From contig JAGTJM010000030.1 of the NCBI GenBank assembly GCA_020747015.1, positions 1 through 64,000 on the forward strand: a stretch of DNA of 64,000 bases, given 5' to 3'. Of this stretch, positions 12,019 to 24,713 are shown piece after piece. Under the pieces are notes generated by a model. It saw nothing but the letters and a program-made list of their open reading frames with translations, was not told the DNA's origin and ran no database searches. Position numbers and translations under genes: made by a program. Source of the DNA: Pyrenochaeta sp. MPI-SDFR-AT-0127. Taxonomy: Eukaryota; Ascomycota; Dothideomycetes; Pleosporales; Cucurbitariaceae. Position 1 is the stretch's first letter, and each line of letters opens with the position of its first letter.

Positions 12019-13537
12019 ATGGCATACTACAACGACGCTTCCTGGCCTGCGCCAGCTGCTGGACGCCAGCCGTCGTGGGAACAACCGCAACCCCCCTCGC
12101 GCTCAGGTACCGGCCACAGTGTTTACAACGGTGGGGGTGCACCCATTCACATGGACATAGGCGCCAGCTCCACGGTAAATCGAGATGAGCCTAGTGCCTT
12201 TAGCTCTCAGTTTGACGGTATGTCTGCCCATGCATCTCCTGCGACTCGGCCCTTGTCCAGACCTTGTTGGCCTCGTGATGCGACAAGACAACGGCACTGA
12301 CGACCCACGCAATATGCATGCCTCAGAGCTGACACACTGCCGCAGAAGTTGAACGAGCTGCCGATAACCTCGCCAAGAGTGGAAAATCCTTCGGCCCTGG
12401 ATTCCCACCCACCCCAATGGGTGGCAGCCGTCGCGAGTCGATGCCAATGATGGGCGGCGCAGGTGCTGGCGGTGGCGGCGGCGGTGGAGCTGGTCAGCGA
12501 TCGTTCCCCGACTATGGTATGGGCAACCCGAGAATCAATGCCAGGAAATAAATACTGATGGGCCTTGTAGAATCGCGAATGGGAGGGCCTCAACGCCACC
12601 ACTCGGTGAGCGAGTACGACGGATCGCGGTCCCACTCGGCGTCTAATGTTCAGGGCTTCTATCAGAATCAGCGCTATGCGCCTCGACCAAACGATGCGGA
12701 TCAGATGGCGCAGGCGAAGCGACGGATGGCGGCTCAGCGCGAGCGTGAGCTGCGTAACTATCATCAAGAGCAGCAATATCACAGAAGTAAGGACTCGGAA
12801 TCTGGGCAACAATAGAAGAAGGACAGTTGGTTGACTAGGGTAATACAGACGTTTCTGGCTCCAAGTCCGACCGCTCCATGAGCCCCAATGCCATGAATGA
12901 AGACGAGCGCCGCGAGCTCATCGCCCGCCAGCACCGTGCCCTGTACGGCGAGACGTCGACCTTGTACAATAACAATCCCACCTCCAGCCAAGACGTGCGC
13001 GTTCAAACGTCTGGGGCCGGCCGCGGCTCTTCCCCCCTGGCGTTTGATCCCTTTGGTATGCAGGCACAAAATGGTTCCGGCGATTCGGCCGTTCAGATGC
13101 CCCCACGAGGAGACAAGGATGCCCCAGGTGGAGCCCAGGAGGCCCGTGCCAACAGCAATTCTTCTCCTTCTAACCAGAACCCGGCTTTCAGTCTGTTCGA
13201 CGCACAACAGGCGAACCGCACCTCCAACTCGTCTCCTGGTGGCTCTCCCCCCATCTCAGGCCCCAAGGCAAATGGCTCTGGTGTGGCCCCCATTGGCACT
13301 CGTCCCCAGAACCAAAACTTGCAACAGCCCACTGGTGCTTCCATGGGTAAGCGGGCGACTTCGCCTCTGCCATCGCCACTGGGTTACAACTCGTACAACG
13401 CTAGCGAGCAGAACAAAGTTGCCACGTCGTCTGCTCCTTTGAACCCTTCTTCAACGGTTGCCGAAAAGGGCATTTGGAACAATGGCCCCTGGAGTAACAC
13501 ACCCACACAGGGTGTCCAGGCCTCGGTATGGGGCTAG
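12019..13537 (+). CDS. Conserved-looking low-complexity protein of unknown function
   Basis: Exons are 12019-12217, 12346-12516, 12571-12786 and 12849-13537, giving 424 residues; every join inserts cleanly (FDEVERAADNL, DYESRMGG, HRNVSGSKS). The start is ATG at 12019 in good context (AAACATGG) after a CT-rich leader. The protein is Gly/Ser/Pro/Asn/Gln-rich with a poly-Gly run in exon 2. A basic helical segment (ADQMAQAKRRMAAQRERELR) sits in exon 3 and a second charged helix (NEDERRELIARQHRALYG) follows in exon 4. The tail is disordered and ends VQASVWG. No catalytic domain or known nucleic-acid-binding motif is visible. I recognise no named family; an adaptor or RNA-associated role would be a guess. 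Confidence 0.8.
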
Positions 13538-14378
13538 GAAACAGGAATTTTGTTTAGGATCGATGCACATCCGGAGTTTTCGCATTGGAGGTGTCTCAGG
13601 CATACTGTGTCGGTCTTTCAAATATGGGTGGTGGGTCGGCGAAAATCGTATGCTCTTCTGGCGTGACTGTCTGCATCTTTGGGTTTTGCGGCGGAAGATC
13701 ATATACCTTTGCAACGGCGGCTACACGGGGTGTTTGCTAAGTTTGTTCAATGGTCGGCATCTGGGGGGTTTTAATTCCAATTCCAAATGGGGTTCGCGGG
13801 AGTTTTTGTTTGAGGGTACTCATGCTATCGGTCGCTACCTTTTCGGATCTCATCGGTTGCATCTGCGTCAAAGGGAATGGGGTCACATCCGTTCTGATGA
13901 AATTGGGATACTATGTATAGGCTGGGCACATGTTAAGGTTAATGGGAAAAAGTGGTTTCGGGTTTTGCTCTGTTTCACCAATGCCTTAGGCTGGATTGCT
14001 TGATAACATGTTGTAACTGCGACTTCAAAATTGGGGTATTACTTGCAACTATCTAGGCTGGACAGTGTGAGCAGCATTGCGTGGATTAAGCTACTATTGT
14101 TCCTCATCAACGAGCGTAGTTTGGCTGTCTGTCTGTGACATAATCAATGGGGCTAGTTCATACCTGCCCGTTCGGGTTAATTGTTACCGTAGTGAACAAG
14201 TCGACACGTGACACTTTCCTTTAGCGCTCTAATAAGCGAACTAGTAACCCCCGGACGCGTTTCTGGAAGCGTGGCCTTAGACCACGACGGACAACTATCC
14301 ACCAGCTCGCTCCTTTCAACACAAACCTTCACCATCTCCCTGTCCACTTCTCCTCGATCCGTCTAATCGCAATTCGTC
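13538..14378. promoter_or_regulatory. 3' flank plus Sec61-beta promoter
   Basis: 840 bp. The first half is G/T-rich and matches a long 3' untranslated region; an open frame across it (13458-14003) is not supported. The second half includes a palindromic E-box-like CACGTGAC at about 14205-14212, some 170 bp before the Sec61-beta start. Nothing else was recognised. Confidence 0.4.
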
Positions 14379-15176
14379 ATGGTGAGTATTATTTTGCTCG
14401 AGTAGATCACAAGCCCATTGGGGCGCCGAAGGAAGAGCGAACCTCGCATCTAGAGCGTGCGACACAGGAGCGCCAGGACGAGAAGCAAGAGCCCGCCCTC
14501 CGACAAGTCTCACTTCTCGCTATCGCATTAGCACACCTTGCTCCTGTCTCCAACTCTGCCTTCTTTCTGCACTCCAATGGCCTCAACTACCCCTTAGCAA
14601 ACAGCATACTTTCAGCACCACGCCCAACCAGTAGCTAACATTACTCATCAGTCTGCACCACGCCCAACCTCTCCTGTCAATACAGCCTCTTCAGGCTCGA
14701 CGACCGCGCGGCCTGCCTCGCCCAAGCCCCCAGGCGGACCGGCAACCGTCATGCGAAGAAAAGCAGCCGCTGACCGCGCGGAGAAGACGGCGAACCAGCG
14801 GCCAAGCAGCACGAGAGCGGCAGGTGCGGGAGGAAGCTCGAGCACGATGTTGAGTAAGTCAGTCCTGATAGCTTAGAGAGCAGTGAGAAGAGAAGAACGA
14901 TGGCCTTGGTCGGTTTACAGCAGGCGGGCAGAAAAGGAGACGATGAAGACAAGCAAGGAGCTTGTGGAAGGAAGATTGGCTAACAGAAGTGCGTAGGGCT
15001 ATACACTGATGAGTCTCCTGGACTGAAGGTGGATCCCGTTGTCGTTATGACGCTCTCTGTTGTTTTCATCTTCAGCGTTGTAGCTTTGCACGGTATGTTT
15101 TTTCTGTCCTATGCCTTTTTGTAATCTAATAGGCTACGCAGTCATCGCAAAGGTCATGCGCCGATTCTCCGCATAA
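14379..15176 (+). CDS. SBH1: Sec61 translocon beta subunit (Sbh1/Sec61-beta)
   Basis: Small tail-anchored subunit of the ER protein-conducting channel. Exons are 14379-14381 (the ATG alone), 14652-14853, 14997-15092 and 15142-15176, giving 111 residues. The N-terminal half is disordered and rich in Ser, Pro and Ala (SAPRPTSPVNTASS). It is followed by the conserved block STMLRLYTDESPGLKVDP and a single C-terminal membrane segment (VVVMTLSVVFIFSVVALHVIA), ending in a short basic tail, KVMRRFSA. This is the standard Sec61-beta layout. The first intron (270 nt) directly follows the start codon, so the first coding exon is only three bases. Recognition is strong from the YTDE(S)PG(L)KVDP motif. 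Confidence 0.95.
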
Positions 15177-15848
15177 ACAACCCTCTCATGCAACCTGCCC
15201 TTACTTTTGACCGTTCATCCATCTCATGGTTGGAGCTCTGCAGTAGCGACACCCATACCTAAACTTTCGACCATCCGCGTTATTCCTTTTGCGTCCCTTT
15301 CTACATGTAATCTAGGCATCGACACTGGCCATAGAAGACAGAAAAAGCGGAAAAGCAGCTTTTCTTGATATGTCTCTGATAATGGGCATATGGACGGCTC
15401 ATTGCTTGGACGGCTCATCAAGGACACGTATCTTACATGCTGTATTATAGATTCACAATGGAAATTGGAGTTCGGTGAACATTCCTTGGCTTTTGAGGCA
15501 CTTTGTAGCTTCTTGGTGAATTGATCGTCAATTGCAAGAGATCCTGCTTGTAGAACTGATATTTGATAGTCAAGGCCAAAGCTACTGAAGTTGGCCATGG
15601 CAAATTTGGTCTGTTTTCAAGAATTCGGCATAATAAGACAACAGGAAAAAGTTCTGTTGTTGGCTACCTGTCATACCAAGCACACTAAACTACCTCATCA
15701 AAACATCATATTGCCCTTTTTGGTTGTGAGTCCAGTCGTACAAAAAGGTACCGTGGCATGCCAATCGCTCGTCTCCGAAACGCCCGTACCCAAACATGAG
15801 TGGATTTTGTTCCTGTTGAATCCTTCATTTGAATTCGTGGTGTAGTCT
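15177..15848. other. Convergent intergenic region
   Basis: 670 bp between the 3' ends of Sec61-beta and Drs2. AT-rich 3' flanking sequence; no gene or repeat was recognised. Confidence 0.4.
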
Positions 15849-18800
15849 CTACTTCCTCGAACTCGCCATCTCTCCATACCGGCCTCGCTGCTGCGTGGTG
15901 TCGTAGGCTTGTAACACGCGTGCTTGCGACTCGTCCGTTTGAGAGAATGCATAACCGCGCTGTTTGCGCATACGTTGCACTTGGCGAACTTTGCGAATCG
16001 CTTTCTGGAACTGTTCCATCCTGTTCCATATATTAGCATATCATCTGGTATTAGTACTAAGGGCATATGACCGGCCCACGCAAGGTCGAGAAAGTGAACG
16101 AACATACCTCGGTCGATAATCTTGGATATTGTACTTCTGAATCTCTTGGACATGATGGTAGCTCTGTGGGAAGTACATTCGTTTTGCATATTTCCACGCA
16201 AAGTCCCTGATCAAGCAAAGTGGGGGCAAGACAATAACCATTGCCCAAAACCTTGGGTCTGGGAACAAGCGCTCGATGACGCCAATGTACTCGTTGGAAA
16301 TGTTGACTTTTGGCGCCACTACTGCGTATATGGGCATCAGTATGAACCAAAGTAAAAATGATCCCGGGATAGCCAAGAACGTGTACTTTGTCCAGATATT
16401 GGTGATGAGGCTGGCTTTGAGCAAAACGGTGGCGAGGTTGGCAGTGTAGGATGCGGTTCCCCAAACCCAGTGGCCTGCGTTGCGACCATCCCACTGTGGC
16501 CAATCCCATAGAATGAACGCCTGAGAACCAAAGTATAAGATCAGCGAGTGATAAAACCCGTTTCCGACCCAGGACCAGAACGAGTGCATCCTGAAGAACA
16601 CACCAGACTGGCTTAGGCGGTAGAGCTGCGGATAGCGATCCAACAACCTCGCACTAACAAACTGGTCGAAAATCCCAATGACAAAGGGTGGCGCGGCAGT
16701 GAAAAACACATTGTAGAATGTAAGAGTCCAAGACTCGTAGATAATTTGCCCAGAAAAGCCATTTTGGAACGAGTACCAAAATTGCGTCATGAACATGGCA
16801 ATGTTCTTGTAAAACGAGTATAAGATGACTTTGCTTACGCGCTGGTAGCTCCACGCGCCGTGGACAAGGAGTAGTTTGCGAAGATACCGGAACTGGCCAA
16901 TGGAGATGTCTGCACTGCGCGCGGCTTGCAAACCTTCAACACCACTAATTCCAACGCCAACGTGCGCGGCTTGGATCATGGAAACATCGTTTGCGCCATC
17001 GCCAATTGCAAGTAAGATGGCCTTAAGGTGGCGTTTAACGAGCTTGACGACCAAGGCCTTCTGGAGAGGGGAAACACGGCAGCATATTACGGCTTTGCAT
17101 TTGACGGCAAGATCAAGGAACTCCTTTTCGAGGTCGCGCTCTAGAGCATAGGTGAGTGACTTTCCGTCGATGACCAAGGCGAGGACATCCATTTCCGCTC
17201 CACCTTGACTCTGACTGGTGATCGCTTGAAATTTCTTCCGAATGTTGTCTCTCGTATCTTCTTTGTTTTCCTCATTGATGATCAAGAGGCTCATATCTTC
17301 GCTGATAAGTTTGCAGCTCATGCCGATGTTGATGGCCGTTTCTTGGCGATCTCCCGTCAAAACCCAGACCTTGATGCCTGCCATTTGCAACGTAGCAATA
17401 GTATCTGGCACACCGTCCTGCAACTTGTCCTCAATGGCAGTGGCTCCAAGAAGTGTAAGATCATGCTCAATGAGCTCAGCAGCCTTGTCGAGTTCTTCAG
17501 CTCGGTTGCCGCTGACTGTTGTCTGCGCTGTGTTGTATATATTCCACCACTCTTTGTATTCGCCCTCGGAAATTTCACGCATTGCGAGACAGAGCGTACG
17601 GAGACCTTCAGATGCGTACTCTTCGAGATGCGTAAGAGTTGTTTCCACATATGGGTTATTATCCTTTGCGAGGCGCTCGAGAATAACAGTGTCTGCACCC
17701 TTGCAGTAGCAAATGATTTTGCCCTCTGGCGTTCGGAAGATCGTGGACATTCTCTTTCTAGTGGAGTTGAACTCACACACAGCCAAAAGCTCGTACTCTA
17801 GCTGGCGACCGTCAACCTCGATGATGACAGCTCGCGGTTTCCTTGCAATAAACTTGTAGCCCAGCGTCACTGCTCCTTCAACGAGAGCGCCCTCATCGGG
17901 AGAAGCCGCCTGGTACTTGATGGCATCCTTCTCGCCTCCTCTCTCAGGAATAACGGTATGGCACGTTGCGAGTAGTGTGAGAAACTGGTCAATGATGTAC
18001 TTGTTGTGATGCGACTGTCGATTCTGTTCCAACTGCTTGAAATCGTGGATACCAACTTCGACCCCGTCTTCCATTGTAGCGCGTCGATCTTCAGGCACCT
18101 CATCGGCATACTGGATCCCGGCGATCGTTGACTGTCGGAACTCCATCATATTGCAGGTTAATGTGCCAGTCTTGTCCGAAAAGATGTACTCGATCTGCCC
18201 AAGCTCTTCCACCAAGGACGAAGTTCGACAGTTGGCAGGGGTATCTGTCGGCTCGTAATAGATGTCTAAGTCAGAGTCGATCAAGCTGCCCGTGTAGTAC
18301 TTGACAATCTCGATCGTGACAAAGAGCGAGATGGGCACCAGGTTGGAGTACAAAACCCAGTATGTTAGTAAATCGCGGAAGAATTGTTTGGCGCCGTTGA
18401 AACTCTCAAGATGGAGATATTCGAGGTGCGCTCTCCGGGTGGACTGAATGATAACATCGCCGATGGAACTGACAATACTCAGGCAAATCAGGATTACCAC
18501 CAGCATGAGAATCTGCTTGTTGACCATTCTCTCTACTGCTGTCGTCTTGATTGGCGTGGCCGTAGCGTTTCTCATAAGCTTGGTTTCGTGGCCGGTGAAG
18601 ACGACAACGCCGTGAATCCAAGGCGTATTTCGAAGAGTGGCTCCGCGCAACAAAAGCTGATCAGGCGCCAGAGGCAGCTCCTTTTCTCCTCCGCCCGCTG
18701 CGATTGTCAGCGTCGCTTCATATGTATAAAGGCTGCTGTTGGGCTGTTCCGAGCGGATCCTGCCTCCTAATCTCGCTAGTTCAGCTGGGCTGACAAAGTC

Positions 18801-19985
18801 GGCCGTCTCAGGAATAGCTTGCTTGATTTTCAAGTTTGTCTCTCCGTCCAAATTGGCTGTTTCGATGTAGCACAAGCCTTCCGGCTCGGAGGATGCAAGC
18901 AGCACCAGATCAGTTGGGAACGGTGATTCAGACTCGACTCGAACGATGTCTCCAACTGCGACATTCACCCACTTTGTGTCCGTGAAGGTCGATCCCTTTA
19001 GCACCTGGGCCTTTGAGTTGTTGAGCTGGGAGTCTGATTGCTTCCGCCTGTAGTCTTCGACGTATTCTTTGATGGCTGAGACCAGTAGCACGATGAAGAG
19101 TGGAACAATGGTGGTATATCGCGATGTGGGTGAAATGCCAGGGATCTGCTGCAGGACAGCGGTGAACAAGAAGAACAGGTTGGCGTATTTTGAAAACTGC
19201 TCATACAAGAACTTTGGCAGAAAGGTGAAGACATTGTATTTTGCGGTGGATATATGGTTGTCGACGTACTTGTTTTGCGAGTTTGCGGGTGGGTTGTTCA
19301 GGTGTATTATCCTGGGACCTAGTGTTGATGGGTCTGGGGCTCCGCGTCCAAACCCGAACTTGAAGGTCCCCGACGTCCGCCGCTTCTTGGTAGACGCTGC
19401 ATCGTCGTATGTGCTTGCGCTGGGTTGGCCCTGGTGCGCTGCATGCTCGGTCAACGGTAGATCCATTTCAGAGTACTCTGAGGAGCGCCCAAACATGTTC
19501 TTGACCCGGCCAGTAAGCCCACCCCCGAGACTCAGAATGCTATTCCTGTTGTGTGCGTTCTTGGAAGCCCCGCGCTGGATCCCAGGCGAAGTCTGGTCGT
19601 AGGCTCCTCCTGCCGCGTAGTAGCCCTGTGTGGAGTGATCATCGTCGGCAGGTATCTCTGCGTCGGAATATCTCTGGTAGTTGTTTAGATTCGAGGTTTG
19701 GGAGTATGCCCTGTTGCCTCCTTGCAGATACGGCGGCTCCCCGACAGGCGCGCCTGGCCCTCCTGGCAGGCCTGCAGTCGATCGAGCTCCGCCAACAAAT
19801 TCATCGTAGGATACTGAGGGCCGACCTTGCGGCGCCGTGTCTGAGCTATCTATGTCGTAGCGGTGCAGGAGCTCATCGTCGTTGGCGGGCGGCCGCGCGC
19901 CCGAGTAGTATGTGGGCTGGTGGTCGTCAAAGTCGATCAGGTTGTCGCTTTGGGATGGCGGTCCACCTGGAGGCCTCCCGGCCAT
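15849..19985 (-). CDS. DRS2: Drs2-type phospholipid-translocating P4-ATPase (flippase)
   Basis: Flips phosphatidylserine and phosphatidylethanolamine to the cytosolic leaflet at the trans-Golgi and endosomes, normally with a Cdc50-type partner. Exons are 16108-19985 and 15849-16020 on the minus strand, giving 1349 residues, close to the roughly 1350 usual for Drs2. Visible motifs are NLVPISLFVTIEIVKYY in TM4 (the P4 PISL signature), the phosphorylated Asp of SDKTGTLT at about residue 604, KGADTVI in the nucleotide-binding domain and GDGANDVSMIQAAHVGVGI near residue 995. Ten membrane segments are expected. The N-terminus is disordered and Gly/Pro/Ser-rich. The intron 16021-16107, with branch TACTAAT, joins YRPR to MEQFQKAIRKVRQVQRMRKQ; reading through it loses the conserved basic C-terminal regulatory tail. 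Confidence 0.95.
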
Positions 19986-22900
19986 AGCGGCCAGACGTCG
20001 TCAAGGGCACTGTTGTTGCACGCAGCTCTGCGGCTCTCCAAGCCCATGCAGATGTTCCCACTATTGCGGCTGCGTCCTGAGTGTATGTTGCTGCGCGGCG
20101 GGCGGGCACGGAGGTCTTGCGGAGGTGCGTAAGCTGTGCTGGGAATAGCAACACCTCTCCGCAGCTCGGCCGACGTTTCGAGTTACGAGAATACGCTGAG
20201 ATGTTGGTGGTGGTTTTCGCGGGCGTAGGACACGGGCAGAGTGAATGTCAATGGTTCGAGGCACCAAAGGGCATCACAATGGATCGCAGCGTACGGCTGA
20301 CCTGGGAGGATGAAAGACGTGAAGGCACGGACGTGAATCGCGAGGCAGTGCGCTTATCCTGGACCATGTGCAGTACCGCGCCCTGCTTCAGATTTGAACG
20401 AGCGAATGAGGTTTACTTTTATTTTCCGGCGACCATAAATGTGACACGGTTGCATAAATAGCCTGCCGCAAATGCTCCTCTGAACCGCACAGCGCCACGT
20501 TACGAAGGCGATGCTGATGGCTCGCGACACTGACGTTAGCGCCAAGTTGCCCATGTCTCCTCAAGTAGTGTTCGATGCCCATTGTATTCACAGCATCAAG
20601 ATCAGTACCATCTGCAGAACCCCTAAGTCGACCATTCTATCACATGGGGGTTTCTCTATCCTCCAACCCCGTCCCTGCACGCTGGACTGTGTTCTCGAGC
20701 TTCTTGAGCTGAGATCGGAATGCGTTGGAACTATCGCGATGCGGCCTAGCCCTGGGGAAACATGCTCTGGGGCTGGCTCAAACAACCTTGGCTGTGCCTG
20801 TCTACCTTGACGGCCAGAGACATGATTTTGCAAATACATCAAGCTGCCTCCGAAGCCAGCCACATGCTCGGGCTGCCTAGGCCTGGTTAAGGGGGCTATC
20901 AAGATGTTGAGGTGTGTCGTTGCGTAGAAGGTGGAGCAGCCCTAAAGTAGTTCGACAAGCTTGCGGCTGGAGATCCCTGGCTGCGTTAGACAGAGGCAAA
21001 GCAGCACGCCTGCATGGCTTCACATAGTTTTGTGCTTGCGAAGAAGTGATTGCCAAGAGACTGAAGACCTGTCTTGAGAAGGAAACGGGATTTCCAATCA
21101 TAAGTGTGCGAGCTAGTTCTAGATACCCACATCACTACGTCGCATCGTCTGAAAAGCCCTGTAGATAGCTGTCCCATCGCCTGTTCCATCGCCTGTTCTA
21201 TTGCCTGAAAGCCCTAGGTGGCCATCCCGTCTCATGTCCACCATCACTTGCCCTGCAAACGGTTCAACGTCTTGTTGGCTGGGAAATGCCGACGCAACAC
21301 TGTCTCGTCGTTCTAATCCCTTCCCTCGGTCCCGTCAACCATGCTCTCGATGCGTTTTGCACCAGCATCACCTAACGTGCTGAGCAATCGGCCTATTTTC
21401 GTCCCTGCCAGCCATTGTCTCGGCTGTCAAACAGGCACTTAGCCGTGGCGCTGAGTCGCCTGGTATCGAGATTTCAGCGGCACGACAGTAGGAAATAAAT
21501 CCGTCCCCTGTAACTCAAATGCGAACGTGAACGCTGTCCTCTTGAGGTCTACGTCCTTACTATCTTGGAGGACAAAGCAATCCCGATGAAGCTCAATCTC
21601 AATCTTGCGGTCTTTTCGTAACTTAAGATTTTAGGACAGACATCATTAGTTGTCATAACGCGAAGAATATTATCGTTCCGCATTCGATTGGAAATTCTCT
21701 GGTATACCTGCGCCTTTCCCATTCGTTAATTATAGGATCAATGCTTTATTGAATCGGTACTATGCTGTAGGTCTTTCCAGTTAATCGAATCAAGAGCTTC
21801 AGCCTCGTGGGCTTTGACGGTTTCTGCAAGCGGATATTCTTCAAGTTGTGACACACTCAAGGAAAGAAACATCACGCTCATCAGCATCTCTAGGAGATTT
21901 AGCTCGACTTGGGAGGGTTCATTGTTCCACTGTGCAACAAGAGTATAGGTATCCTATGTTGATGCTGCTAGATAACCATACTGGAGGAAGGGACGTGTTT
22001 TTTTGAAAATCTGCGCTTTGATGCGAGTTCACAACTCGTTTGTGCAGATCTTATAATGTTTTGATGGTATTGTATATCCGGACTATCGTAATATTGCTGA
22101 TTGGAAGCTACGCCAATTATCTTATCCAACAGGCGCGAAACAGGGATGCAGGCCAATGTGCCCATGCCTTGTATAATTCATGTACAGTACGGGTAGTAGA
22201 GCCAATTCTAAAGCTTTCGATGCGCCTGGGCTGCCCTAGGCCAATCCAGCTTGAAAGCGTTCTACTGTCCTCCCCTATCATATACCTATAATATACACGT
22301 ACGCGTCACGTCTGATCCAGGTAATGGTCTATTATAGAGATTTGCGGAAGAAACAAATATATTGATAACTGGGTGTCGGGGGCAGCATTGAACCGGAGTG
22401 CCTCAGAAGAGCTACTGCACGTGCGACTCTGGAATAGACTTGCCCAATGCAGGAAGTGTAAAATTGGATCAGCACCTTGTCCAAGCCGCTCGACTATTGC
22501 AATTTGTAACACGCCAATGCATGATCGCAGCTTCCTTCCTGCGATCCGCGCATCGTGTTTTCAGCCGTCTGCAGAATGGATAATGACAGACTATATAAAT
22601 ATAATTGTTTGATCTTGCATTATCAATCAAAACACGACCAGCCTGGGTAAGTCATCCCATGTCATGTATGCAACCATCGGTGCAACGACTGACGAAACAA
22701 ATAGTTAGCTCAATCGGTAGAGCGTGAGACTCTTAGTGGTTCACGTTCCCCAAGAACGATTGATCTCTGCAATCTCAAGGTTGCGGGTTCGGTTAGTCAT
22801 CCCCAAAATGCCGATCGTTCGAAGCTGGTTTCTAACATTCCCCAGACCCCCGCATCGGGCTTAATATGTGTTCTTTTTTTTTGGCCTTTTGTCAAGCCTG

Positions 22901-23106
22901 AGCAACTCCTGCAATCGTTTCATCCTTATGCTAATTGCTGATATTACATGCTGATTAGACCGTCAAAACCAATTGAATTATTAGAATATGACATTTATTG
23001 TTTCCGCTGAGAGCTGTTCTGGTAATCACACGACTTTGCTGGGCTTATTAAGTAGCGCCCAGAGACTGAGAACCAAGCGACTTCACACTGGCTCAGCACA
23101 CCAACC
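19986..23106. other. Gene-poor region between Drs2 and the 23-32 kb cluster
   Basis: 3.1 kb. The first 500 bp should hold the Drs2 promoter. From about 21.5 kb the sequence is more AT-rich with no sustained open frame. A broken tRNA-Lys sits at 22706-22790. I see no transposase, reverse transcriptase or terminal repeat; parts may be decayed mobile-element sequence, but nothing can be named. Confidence 0.4.
22706..22790 (+). pseudogene. Broken intron-containing tRNA-Lys(CTT)
   Basis: A perfect D-arm (TA-GCTC-AATCGGTA-GAGC, 22706-22723) is followed by an anticodon stem TGAGA/TCTCA with loop CTCTTAA and anticodon CTT. A 36-nt insertion at the canonical intron position (22736-22771) separates the halves. 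The variable loop and 5' half of the T-arm (GCGGGTTCG) follow. After that, the 3' T-stem (expected CCCGC) and acceptor strand are missing, and no good acceptor 5' strand precedes the D-arm. A T-arm with no 3' strand should not fold, so I call it a tRNA relic, possibly from a tRNA-derived SINE or from an insertion into a tRNA gene. Confidence 0.6.
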
Positions 23107-24492
23107 TCACTCCACTTCGTCTTCGAATACTATGGCAGCCCTCATCTCCTGTATGCCCTCTCCTATTCCTTTCAGGTGCGCACAAAATGCACGATGAACT
23201 GAAACGAGAACCAGCGACCTCACTCTGCGGAAGTGCGCAGTAAAGTGTGTCACATCCAGGAATTTTTCGTTGTCTTTCGTCATCCCTTCTGCGAATAGCT
23301 CCGCCACAATTCTCCTTTTCCCATCCGCGTCAGCGTCATCCCACATCTTGATCATCTGGAGGGGTACATCTGACACGTTTTCTTCGAGAGTCACCACATC
23401 CAATGAAATCTCAGCAACGAAAGCCAGGAGTCGATCCAAGACATTCTGGACCATCGGGACACCGTGCTGAACCCAAGCCCATGAAGCTTCTGAACGTCTC
23501 CAACTAGTCTGAGGTTGCAAGTCATTACTTGTGCCTGAAGGCGGAGTTGGTGGCGGTGTAATGCTGGCTAGGTCTTGATCGATGCGGCGCAATTGGATAC
23601 GCAATACCTCTGGGCGCTTCATGAACTCGTACAAGCTTTCGTAGGTGAGTTCACGTTTAGCATCCTCGATTGACATCGCGTGAATGGTGTTGATCAGCTC
23701 ATCGAATGATTTCGCAGGTTCAAGGTCATTGAATGAGGGATATTTCACCTGAAAGCATATGTCAATGCAAGCCTTGTCATAGGATGTTCCTTCTCACCTC
23801 CTTCAGCTCATTGAGCTGTGCGAGTCCGTTCACTGCTAGGTTATCGAAATACTCCAGCGCTTTCCCCATCCGTTCCCTTGTTAATCTGATGGCCTGTTGG
23901 GTGACCTGCATGACATAATCAAAATGGACATGCACGTTATGTCGTCTCTTTCCGCTCCGTAGTCTGTTCACATGTCAGCACGACCCAGTGGTTACAAAAA
24001 ACAGCGGCATCACCTGATATCTATGTCATCCAATGACTTGTGTGACGCTGATGCTATCAAGGCCTGCTCGGGATCAAATTCGGCTACTTCTTCTTCATCG
24101 TCACTTATCATATCATTAGATATCTGTTGTGCTATCGTCTTTCTAGCATTCTCCGCAAGCTTGGCACGACCGTCTTTTGCGTGTTTCTCGTACAGTATCT
24201 GGCGTTGAATGAGTTTTTGGGCATAAGCTTCGCCAGTCAACAAGGTTCCCCTCGATCGCGAAAACAGCTGCAAAGGAATCGGAGAAGCTAACGCAGCGCT
24301 CTCAGGCTCTCCATTCGATGATACGGCGTAGAATCCCGTTGGATACGCCTGGGGCCATTCACCGTACATTAAGAAGTGCCTCTTGACGGAATATTCGAGG
24401 TCTCGTGCGTTGAACGGCTGTCCATTGGACGGGAGTCGTTTCCCACTGTCTGCATCGCGCAATCGGAACATTCTGGTTGGTGGGCTGGCCAT
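23107..24492 (-). CDS. Cluster gene A: unknown 428-residue protein
   Basis: Not recognised. Exons on the minus strand are 24014-24492, 23798-23963 and 23107-23748. Joins are supported by good sites (ATCAG|GTGATG, AAGGAG|GTGAGA) and give HKSLDDIDIRLRSGKRRHN and NELKEVKYPSFNDLE. Residues 1-120 look globular, with a YSVKRHFLMYGEWPQAYPTG stretch. Residues 125-160 form an acidic segment (MISDDEEEVAEFDPEQ). The middle and C-terminal parts are helical and charged (TRERMGKALEYFDNL, AELFAEGMTKDNEKFLD). No enzyme motif or membrane segment is visible. Divergent from gene B with 221 bp between start codons. A degenerate copy of the local palindrome lies in the coding sequence at 24311-24321. Confidence 0.7.
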
Positions 24493-24713
24493 GAGGTAGG
24501 TTGAAGAGGAGTCTAGTTACGATGGTCTTCAAGACGCCTTCATTATATGTGTGAACATGAAGTAATGCCAAGTCTGCTAGCGCACTCGCACCTCTCACCT
24601 ATAGCCACTTCATTGTCGTACACAACACCAACCAACGCCCCCAACTAGTGTCCCGAAGAATACTAGCGAACTCTGTCATCCAATCTAAAGGAATAACTCC
24701 AAAGAGTGAAGCG

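Noticed and set aside
13458..14003. 181-codon plus-strand frame after the 12019 gene
   Set aside because: Starts inside the last exon in another frame and continues into probable 3' untranslated sequence; no similarity.
20081..20461. 126-codon plus-strand frame upstream of Drs2
   Set aside because: Promoter-side sequence with no motif; composition is unlike the genes here.
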